Shown here: positions 55,591 to 64,000 of the stretch, piece by piece
Layout of the letters: each line of letters begins with the position of its first letter
Position numbering within the stretch: position 1 is the stretch's first letter
Assembly: GCF_907165205.1 (NCBI RefSeq)
Contig: NC_058189.1
Coordinates: forward strand, 61,005,815 to 61,069,814
Reading direction: 5' to 3'
Source of the DNA: Coccinella septempunctata
Lineage: Eukaryota; Arthropoda; Insecta; Coleoptera; Coccinellidae
Length of the DNA: 64,000 bases
The notes under the pieces: generated by a model
Database searches by the model: none
Seen by the model: only the letters and a program-made list of their open reading frames with translations
Told to the model about the DNA's origin: nothing
Program-made: the position numbers and the translations under genes

Positions 55591-57179
55591 CAGGGTGAGT
55601 CTTTGATTCGTACAAATATTTTAACAGTAGATTCTTGAGGTTAAAAGAAACACTTTTTTCTCACACCATTTTTTCCGATTCGGCCCTGAAAAGGAGATAT
55701 AGCCATTTTGAGTTTTCATAATGAGCTGTGCCACCCCTGGAAAAACAGAATTACCTTCAGAATAACTAGCTGAATCTATGGACACCACACATCTGTGGAT
55801 CTTTCATAAAAAGAGTTGCATTCGGTCAAAGTACCCAATTTTTCGAATTTCACAGATATTTTTTAATTTTGAACATCAAAGTACTCGAAAACGAGAAAAT
55901 ATTTTTATTTTATAAAACGTTCAAATATTCATTAGGTAGCGTCCAACTTAGTTTCAATAGTTGGGTTCTTAAATTTCTGGTATTTTTATGGTACGTCATG
56001 GTCATTATGCGAAAACTGAAAGACGTGGGTGATATCTTGTTCATTCATTCATTAAATAAGTGAAAAACAATATTCCGAAATTCATTTCATTGGATAGAAC
56101 CGTTTTTGATATACAGGGTGGTCCAGATCGTAACTAAGAAATTTTAACCACGTATTCTACATCAAAAATAAGCCCTAGTTTGTCATATAAACATATGTCG
56201 AGAAATGAGATACGGGGTGTTAAAATTATTAAAAAAAAATGTTCTTTATTAATAACTTTCACACTGCTTGAAATATTTTTATGAAATTTGAGACATAGGT
56301 TTTGAGCGTCAAGGAGCACTTTTTGCATAATATCATTTCTTTTTTATTCTACCAGTGGCGTCCGTACTGCAGTGAGACTGAATATTTTCAGATGAAAAAA
56401 TGATACGCCACTGGTTTTTCCGACAATAAAAATTACAATTTAAATCCTTATTGAATTTGGAGCAAATTCGGTCTCTTGACTTTTTGCTGTAGGACGAGGC
56501 ACCGTTTACGGTTAAAAAAATACACGTTTCGTTCCAAAAAATTGTCTTATTATTATTATGTACCTACCATATCAAATTTTGGCGATTTCTTCATGCATGA
56601 GAATGTGTTTTATTTTTTTAACCGGAAACGGTGCCTCGTACAGCAAAAAGTCAAGAGACCGTATTTGCTCCAAATTAAATAAGGATTTGGATAGTAATTT
56701 TTATTGTCGGAAAAACCAGTGGCGTATCATTTTTTCATCTGAAAATATTCAGTCTCGCTGCAGTACGGATGCCACTGGTAGAATAGAAGAAAAATGATAT
56801 TATGCAAAAAGTGCTCCTTGACGCTCAAAACCTATGTCTCAAATATCAAAAAAATATTTCAAGCAGTGTGAAAGTTATTATTAAAAAACATTTTTTTTCT
56901 ATAATTTTAACACCCTGTATCTCGGAGAGGAAACATTTCTCGACATATGTTTATATGACAAACTAGGGCTTATTTTTCATGTAGAATACGTTGCTAAAAT
57001 ATTTCGGTTACGATCTGGATCAGCCTGTATAATTTAAAATAACATTTTTTATGGTTTTTCAACAGCCTGTATCTTTTAAATCGAGCCGATTCGGGAAAAA
57101 TGGTAAAGGAAAAAAGTGTGTCTTTCAACCTCAAGAATCTACTACCAAATACTCAGCCTGTATATTTACACTCACCCTG
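55591..57179 (+). mobile_element. Family B, copy 8, holding a palindrome
   Basis: The left end CAGGGTGAGTCTTTGATTCG follows TA (55589-55590). The right end is decayed around ACACTCACCCTG (57168-57179). The family B interior is continuous except for the insertion 56114-57027. Confidence 0.87.
56114..57027. mobile_element. Foldback palindrome with CAGGGTGG end, ~410-bp arms
   Basis: Left arm 56114-56522 and right arm 56611-57027 are reverse complements (GTTTGTCATATAAACATATG, GGAGCACTTTTTGCATAATA, TTTTTGCTGTAGGACGAGGC and their partners). The loop is ~88 bp. TA is duplicated at 56112-56113 and 57028-57029. The left tip is CAGGGTGGTCCAGATCGTAA; the right tip inverse is CAGGCTGATCCAGATCGTAA. It has no coding sequence beyond symmetric chance frames. 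Confidence 0.93.
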
Positions 57180-59153
57180 TGTGTGCATTGAACTCGTAAT
57201 TACAATACATGTCTTATCATTTTTTTTCAATCCTTCTTAATGAACTGTCTTTTGTGTTGGAAAATACAATTCTTGACTCCCTTCATTCGGCCCAAGTCAT
57301 TCGAGGAATGCCCCCAATGGGAGTGAACGCTTCTCTAGAGTGATTTAGGGATTATAATTTAAGCCAGCTATATATGTCAGTCGTATTACAAGAGAGAGAG
57401 TTGTCACACCTACTACAAATTTATTAGTCCGAAGACCATACCGTTAAAGTTACTTATGGTAATTTATGGACGTTTGGAGGCCCCTGCATTATAAGTTGAT
57501 TGAATGCGGGACAAAAATGCCTGGATTTCAATTACCCCTCTTTTATGCGAGCTTAACGAATTCAACCATATCGGTACAGATAAGGAGATGTCAGCGATGA
57601 TCAGTATGGTAAAGGGTTTGTTTCGGTTCATTAATTAGATTTATGGTGATCTTTCAGCAGATATCGTCGTCGATCTGTACCTATTCCAACAATGATGTTT
57701 TATTAACTTGGCTCATTACCAAGACAACTCATGCTCGATTTTTGAATTGGGGAATCCGAAAAATTTCGAATTGATGTCAGCATCGCACGCGTGAACAGTG
57801 GAAACATTTGGTTTCTCTTTCATCGCATTCCGTCCATTTAAACGAACGTATTATTCAAATTTGCGAAATTTATTTTTGCTCGGGTGGGACGAGGAGCAAG
57901 AAATCATCTATCTCTATCTACACCTGCCAACCATCCTGTTTTTGTACATCGAAATATCTAATGATGGAAATCTCGAAGAGGAAAAATAATACTTGTCGTT
58001 ATTAGTCTTATTAATGAGGGTTTCAAACTAAAGCAGTATGCCCTCTAGACAAAAATAAGGAAGAAGTTTTCAATTTAGTCTTCGGATCTTTGAAGCTAAT
58101 AATAAGTTTTTGAAGCCGCACTGTAAGCTTTTGACTTGAACAGGTTTCTCCATAACAGGTGTCTAGTTCTTTACGTCATTTTGAGATCTTTATGAAAAGG
58201 AAGGAAAATGGCAACACATTTTGAATACCTACTGCAGGTAACTTGGAATACTCAGATATTCTAATCGATATGAACGTTATCTGCGTTTTCTCGCTAACAT
58301 ATGTAAACGCCACATGCCAAACGAAACCAAAGAGTACTAAAAACAAGACATTCACACAATTGTCATGCTGCCTATTGCTTCCATTAGCTGTCATATGTCA
58401 GATACTACGATGCGTCTTCCTAGTGCCAATCTAAGATTCTTCGAGCAGATGCTGCCTGATTCGAAGAATTCGAAAAAATGCGCATAATCCGTTAAATATA
58501 TATAGAACTAAAGGAAGCTGTAAAACCATTTGGATAGATCCCTCGTTAAAGGAAACTCGCGATGGCATTAAACGTCTAAATAACATTTCAACAGCGCACT
58601 TAAGACCAAGATCTCGATGGGACCGTTCACAAAAAGTACCCCATGGAAAATGGCTTTCCGATTCAACGGGTCGCACATAAATTAAAACGATCGTAAAGTT
58701 TGAAAGCAATTAGAAACCATTTCAATTCCCATTCTTCGCAATCATCAGAAACTGCATATAACAGTGGAATGAAAGCTTGAAACATTTATAGATATGCCTC
58801 GGAATATTAGATGCGCCATGATTGAACTTTACTATCGGACTTTTTTGATCGAAACGGCACTTTTAGTCACTGCGTTTACATATCCGCCCAAGGCACTTGG
58901 TATTTTCACATTGAGAGAACGCATATACGGATTAAAGGCTCCTAAGCGTAACTAAGAGAGATGGTCTCTGACATCAACGAATTTGCTGAGATGAAAAGGA
59001 ATTGAAGATGTATTTTTCAATATCAATGTTCTTCGCATGGAAAGATTCATATGGGTAAATTATGCCATATTTAAATTATTGACTCGATTTTTGATTTAGG
59101 ACACCTTGTATTTTTCAGGTAAACACTAACTTCTATGTTTGATGTAATTTCTA
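57180..59153. other. Non-coding stretch, no gene seen
   Basis: About 2 kb without recognised repeats. The overlapping frames at 57798-58005 and 58176-58434 have no motif. A word GGACACCTTGTA at about 59099 may be a stray end of a CAGGGTGTCC-type element. Confidence 0.4.
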
Positions 59154-59746
59154 TACTCCACACTCTTTTATTTTAGCACTTGGTTGACCATGAAATGATT
59201 TTCCAAAGTTTTTGTAACTAGAACGAGTAAGGTTGGCACTCATGAAATGTCGTTTATGTCATAACGCCATTGCCACATTTAATATCAATTTTTATGTACA
59301 AAGGTGACTTGAAACTTCCTTTAAATCCTTTGACTTATATTGATGTAAGATGATTTTTGTTGAAGAATTCAACATTCAATTCTAATTATCTGTTAATTCC
59401 TTTAGGAGATACCCATTCCCAACCACTGCACCATATGCATTTCATCTTCGGATTAATATTTTCGAAATCCACAACGGATGTACCTAACGTATTCAAACTT
59501 TAGCCAAAGAAGATAACGAACATTAACTCTCCTCAAGCTAGTGCATATTATAATAATATACTGATCTCTTGTATTTTCCATGCAAATAAATGGATTTGGT
59601 AAGCCTTCAATCAATTTGTATAAACTTCAAATATGTTCGTCACATATTTTCCGAAGAGATTCGACATTGTGATACGTAGTAACAGAAACTTTTACGTAGA
59701 ACGGGAAACATAGCGTTGATTTAAAACCCAAAAATGTTTTGACAAC
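59154..59746 (+). mobile_element. Family A TIR element, copy 7, deleted and truncated
   Basis: TA (59152-59153) then TACTCCACACTCTTTTATTT. About 560 bp are missing after TATCAATTTTTATG (59297), which removes the whole transposase relic. The right end is lost after AAATGTTTTGACAA. Confidence 0.88.
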
Positions 59747-59861
59747 CTTTGTTAATAATGATATTTTTTTCAATGCTGAGGAAAGTAAAACGAAGGGTTG
59801 GCAGCAAACGTATTAAACGTTCTATGTTTGATGTTTTTTTTTTTCATTCCGCCTTAAAGAA

Positions 59862-60069
59862 TGGTTTCGGTAGTGCGTCTGAATCATGCAGTTGCTGCAG
59901 AATGTGACTGCTGCGCCTGTCCCATCGACTGCTCACACGCAAGTACCAAGCAGCAGTCACATTCTGTAGCAGTGCAGTAACAGTGAATGTGACTGCTACT
60001 TGGTGATTGCGTATGAGCAGTCACAGTCCGTCTCCACTGCATGCAACCGACGCACTACCGAAATCATAC
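59862..60069. repeat. Quasi-palindrome rich in CAGTCACA hairpins (~208 bp)
   Basis: The outer arms TTTCGGTAGTGCGTC and GACGCACTACCGAAA enclose shorter inverted words: GCAGAATGTGACTGCTGC with GCAGCAGTCACATTCTG, then GAATGTGACTGCTACTTGG with GAGCAGTCACAG. The whole is a multi-hairpin sequence. No relative was seen elsewhere in the window. Confidence 0.75.
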
Positions 60070-60996
60070 CATTATGCCGAAGTATACTATATTTAGAAAA
60101 AAAACAGAGAATACTGATGAAAATATTCAGGGCAACAAAAAATTCCATCCACGAATTTATCCACTGTGTAGAGAAGATGAAGAATTTTATATTTTTCTTC
60201 CTGTTCAATTACTGATTCTCAAAAATCAGTCCATTGGCTTCACTGAATCAAAAGACTAGTTTTTTCTTTATTTTCATAGTCAATATCGTCAGTTTGTTTA
60301 TTGTCCTTTTTTTGTAAACCCCTCAGACATATCATAATTCCACGATATCTCTGCATATACATTTAATACCGATGATACGTAGATATCCTTTCGGTACACA
60401 CAAAAACAAATTAGCTTTATGCATCGTCATTAGCTTCGTCGCATATCGCATTATATTATACCTTTTCTCGTCTCAAGGACATGGTGACTAATTAACCGCG
60501 ATGCATGGAGTCCGATAAAATGTTTTCAAATTAAACTCGAAGCAATTGCATAGACCGCCGTCACATGCAGGAAATTTTTATTGCGCTTTGTCACGTTAGC
60601 TTGAATCTAGGGTCGTTTCGTCATTAGCGATTGATGGAACGTAATTTTCTTGCCGACTGCTAGAAACTCCGATGCGAGATTTGATGGGTAGATCATTCAA
60701 AACAAGACAAAGATAGATTAAGTTAAGTTCTCACATTAAATGATTGAAGTGAAGAGTAAAAATCTTATTGATGGAAAAAAACGTGGTGGTGAAGACGAAG
60801 CAGTTGTGAAGCGATGTTCCATTTTAATCGATAGGGACAGATGGATTCTTCGAATGGAGAAATCAACAGAATAAATAAGTGGGGTCAAAGTTAAACGCCC
60901 TGGAAATCCTTAGAAGTGCAGTCACCCTTCCTGTTTTCCGTTGAGCCTATCTAATAAGCGATGAATGCAACCAATTTCAACAAATATCTCATCCTA
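60070..60996. other. Non-coding stretch, no gene seen
   Basis: Short overlapping frames (60000-60259) come largely from the hairpin region. No gene or repeat is supported. Confidence 0.35.
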
Positions 60997-62302
60997 TACT
61001 CCATTCACTTTTATTTTATTACTCGGTTGGCCATGGAAATTTGACACATTTCACTCTGTATAGTACGAAAATGTGGGGTTATGACGCTTGTCAAAACATT
61101 TTTGGGTTTTATAATAAATCAACGCTATGTTGCCCGTGCTACGTAAAAGTTTCTGTTATTACGTATTTTATCACAATGCCGAATCTCTTCGGAAAATATG
61201 TGACGAACATAATTGATGTTTATACAAACTGATTGAAAGCATACCAAATCTAGTTATTTGCATGGAAAATACAAGAGAACAGTATAATATCATAATATGC
61301 ACTAGCTTGAGGAGAGTTAATGTTCGTTATCTTCTTTGGCTAAATTTTGAATACGTTACATCAGTTGAGATTTCAAAAATATTAACCCGAAGATGAAATG
61401 CATATGATGCAGTGGTCGGGAATGGGTATCTCCGGGAAGGAAATAACAGATAATTACAAGAATGTTAAATTCTTCTACAAAAATCATCTTGCATCAATAT
61501 AAGTAAAAGGAATTAAAGGAAGTTTCAAGTCAAGATGAGCTTCACCATTGAACAAAAATTTTACTTGAATAAACAATTAGCAGGACAACTGGCGCGTATT
61601 TGTGGCTGTTCATCTCAATACATTGATATAATAATAATAATTAGGTATTTATTGGTACCTTAAGACATTTGCAAATGCCACCACTTTTTTGGGTCTCCCA
61701 TTAGAAGGAAATTCTTTGTTATCTTCTTAATTCACAATCTTTCTGATTGAGAAAATATTCAGCTGAAATACAGGGGTCGGCATAAGTCAGGCAACGCTCT
61801 CGAAATTTCGACATATGTCCGGCAACGCTCATAAGTCTGGCAACGCTGTCGAAAAAAATCTGAGCACTTACAGTAACCCTTTTTCGAATACCTTCTGTAT
61901 TATTTTTTAATAAATATATTTTGACGCTGCATTTATTTATCTTAATGCAAATTGGTTGCCTGACTTATGCTGACCCCTGTATATAAGTCGTTCAGATTCA
62001 GATGAAACATTATCTATATAAATTCTCTTACATTGAATATGTTCGCTACCGTCTGACGTATTGTGGATTTTGGAATATCCCTGATATTCTAACTAACTAT
62101 TTTAATGAGAGGACCTGAATTCTGAATAGCACTTCCTGAAACCCTGTCTCTTTTTTCGGCATTTTCGTAATAAAAATTGATATAAGTTGTGGCAACGGCG
62201 TTATGACATTAACGACATTTCATGAGTGCCAACCTTACTCCGTTTTAGTTACAAAAACTATTTCATGACCAACCGACTGCTAAAATAAATGTGAATTAAG
62301 TA
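60997..62302 (-). mobile_element. Family A TIR element, copy 8, with nested MITE
   Basis: TA (60995-60996), TACTCCATTCACTTTTATTT at the left, the inverse of TACTTAATTCACATTTATTT at the right, TA (62303-62304). Reverse orientation. It contains a deletion in the exon 2 region near 61674 and the 209-bp MITE at 61771-61979. Confidence 0.92.
61771..61979. mobile_element. 209-bp MITE inside family A copy 8
   Basis: CAGGGGTCGGCATAAGTCAG and its inverse CTGACTTATGCTGACCCCTG are the tips. TA is duplicated at 61769-61770 and 61980-61981. Other family A copies show the empty site (ACTTATATTTCAG). The left half repeats GGCAACGCT three times (about 61790, 61823, 61841) and TCGAAA twice. Confidence 0.95.
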
Positions 62303-62304
62303 TA

Positions 62305-62756
62305 GGTGTGAAAGTCTAGTTACGTAATATTCTACTTATCCATTCTCCAATAGGTGACGGAAACGAGGGAAGTAAAGAATGTTTCAAGTGGTGGAATGCA
62401 GTAAATAGTTACAAGTTGTTATCGCGAAATACAGATTTTGTATGAATGATGAAAAACTATTTTTTTTATGTATACTGATTTATTGGGTTTGGTATCTACA
62501 TAAATTTGAAATGGCAACAGTACTGGCAACTTAGTAGAGAAATTATCGAAATGAAGATTCTACCCGCTGGATTATGCAGGCTTAAAAAAGGTTCCTTCTG
62601 TTACGAACACCTTGAAATCAAGCCAATCATTGTGTTATTGAGATTATTCATGAGAGTTCGAGGAATGTTTTGACAAATGTCCTTCAAAGCTTTGGCGAGC
62701 TGTTGTTAGGTCTACAGTGCACCAGGTAAGCAGTGTAATTTCTGTGATATTGCAGA
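62305..62756. other. Non-coding stretch, probably transposon 3' region
   Basis: It lies downstream of the second Tc1-like pseudogene on its strand. I could not find a matching terminal repeat. Confidence 0.35.
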
Positions 62757-63384
62757 TCAGACATGTTCAACACAATTTTGGTCTGGAGATGTAGCCAGCC
62801 AGTCCATTCGATTGATGCCATGCATTTCTATGCAGTCGTCGACAATTCTGACCTGATGTGGACGAGCGTCATCAGGCGAATAACATGAAATTGTCGCCGG
62901 AGGCTGCCGCAAAGGGAACAATAATAGGTTCTGCAATCGAATCACAATACCTTAGGGTTGTCATGGTTGCGTTAATGAGGATATTAAGATCTGTGAGCCG
63001 ATTTAAACAAATGCCTCCCCAAACGCACACTGCGCCATCCGCCGAAAAGAACTATTGCTGTCATGAAATGTTCACTAAAACATTGATCCCGTTATGCCAC
63101 ATTGACATTCGCCCATCAGACGAATCGTCTTGGATTCAAATACAAACTATGAAACCTATTTCGGATGGTTCGACCAGAATCTATCCTATCGGTAGCTTTC
63201 GTATTAGGCGATCTTGTGTGTAGCTCTTGCTCTTGCCTCCAGGATGTCCATCAGTACAATTGCAATTATTTGCTCTACTAACTTCACCTCGCGAAACCCC
63301 TAAACCGTCAGCAACTTCTTGTTGAGTTAAACCTTCGTTTAACCAACACGCTTATTGTGCAAGTTGAAAGGTTTCTAAACGCAT
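62757..63384 (-). pseudogene. Second Tc1-like transposase, heavily decayed
   Basis: The likely start is the ATG at 63384 (MRLETFQLAQ, then a stop). The helix-turn-helix remnant GLTQQEVADGLGVSRGEVSR follows. The SADGAVCVWGGICLNRLTDL block is equivalent to the strand that follows the first catalytic Asp. Next come DDARPHQVRIVDDCIEMHGI (second Asp) and DWLATSPDQNCVEHV (catalytic Glu replaced or shifted: SPDxNxxEHVW pattern retained). Several stops and frame changes break it. The sequence is only distantly related to the element at 1286-2766. Terminal repeats were not found, so the element ends are unknown. Confidence 0.85.
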
Positions 63385-63669
63385 GTTTAGACAATCAATC
63401 CACAATTGATACTACACAATATCAGATGAGTAGCTACAGTCCATTATAGCACATACGCACCACAAAAAATAATAACATACACCTACAAGACAGGAGTTTC
63501 TTGTAGTTTTTCAATTAAGCTATTACATTACATATTTTTTGTGTACCTACATGTGTAATACGCAAAAATACGCCACTTCCCCTGGACAGCAATAGTGAAA
63601 ATTTCATTCAAATGCAAAAAGCGACTTCTCTCTGGAATATCCACTTTTTGAAGAATCTGTACTAACTGA

Positions 63670-64000
63670 AAGGTTGAATCTTTGACTCGTACAAATATTT
63701 TAACAGTAGATTCTTGAAGACAAAAAAAAACATTTTTTCCTTTACCATTTTGTCCGAATCGGCTCGGTTGAAACAAAAACAGAGTGTTGAAAAACCATAA
63801 AAAATTATATTTTTAGTTCTATGTCACAAACGGTTTTATCGCATGAAATGAATTTCGGAATACAGTTCTTCATTTATTTCATACCATAAAATTACCAAAA
63901 ATTCTAAGAATTCAACTCTTGAAACTGAGTTGAGGTCAAAAGAAACACTTTTTTCTTTACTCTTTTTACCGCATCGGCTCATTTTAAAAGATACAGGCTG
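63670..64000 (-). mobile_element. Family B, copy 9, cut by window end
   Basis: It starts AAGGTTGAATCTTTGACTCG and follows the reverse-orientation interior (AACGGTTTTATCGCATGAAA). At about 63935 it jumps to TTGAGGTCAAAAGAAACACTT and the terminal-proximal block again, so it may be a rearranged or doubled copy. Confidence 0.83.

Noticed and set aside
59290..59330. Poly-T/AATAAA words in family A as functional polyadenylation sites
   Set aside because: AATAAA occurs throughout this AT-rich window; no transcript evidence and the element is decayed.
62858..63223. 121-codon plus-strand frame as a gene
   Set aside because: It is the antisense shadow of the Tc1-like pseudogene, whose minus-strand motifs are recognisable.
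1..64000. tRNA, rRNA and small nuclear RNA genes
   Set aside because: I looked for box A/B-like pairs and conserved rRNA words by eye and saw none; a covariance search would be needed to exclude diverged ones.

Overview
The window looks like a gene-poor, transposon-rich stretch of an insect nuclear genome. It is AT-rich and has many short TA-flanked inverted-repeat elements. It also holds several decayed Tc1/mariner transposases, a degenerate ~175-bp satellite and long palindromes. There are no bacterial-style operons, no tRNA or rRNA genes that I can recognise, and no convincing host exon. The element mix fits a beetle, possibly a ladybird (Coccinellidae); that assignment rests on impression, not on a diagnostic gene.

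Layout: 1-1285 no gene; 1286-2766 a complete but frameshifted Tc1-like (DD34E) element; 5655-6215 the first family B copy (TIR element with CAGGGTGAGTC ends); 7500-8152 a long-arm TIR element; 9108-9750 a satellite array carrying the longest open frame of the window; 10550-13062 two family A copies head to head; 15029-16216 a TA-flanked element with a transposase remnant; 18134-19350 and 21263-22479 family A; 23415-25320 family E, interrupted by a ~950-bp palindrome; 26553-28045 a family B/mariner fusion; 29589-30184, 33497-33985 and 34055-34945 separate TIR elements; 36237-37400 family D plus a mariner fragment; 37497-38425 a TIR element with GTGTGCGC motifs and a zinc-finger remnant; 39333-40530 family A; 40616-41190 family B; 42751-44612 a mariner split by a probable Penelope-like insertion with hammerhead-like cores; 45540-46318 family E; 47321-48177 family A; 49358-50000 family B; 50711-52521 a mariner with two insertions; 53229-54881 a three-level nest; 55591-57179 family B holding a 914-bp palindrome; 59154-59746 and 60997-62302 family A; 62757-63384 a second Tc1-like pseudogene; 63670 to the end, family B.

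The recognisable coding matter is all transposase and all broken: two Tc1-like, four mariner, one further IS630/Tc1/mariner fragment, one zinc-finger fragment, and a short two-exon N-terminal relic carried by family A. Most inverted-repeat families are therefore non-autonomous. At least five different families share the terminal heptamer CAGGGTG next to a TA target, and this may reflect one mobilising enzyme. Nested insertions allow relative dating, for example mariner before the CAGGGTG element at 51857, and family A before the MITEs at 53737 and 61771. Base positions come from reading the listing by eye; the ends of degraded copies are approximate.
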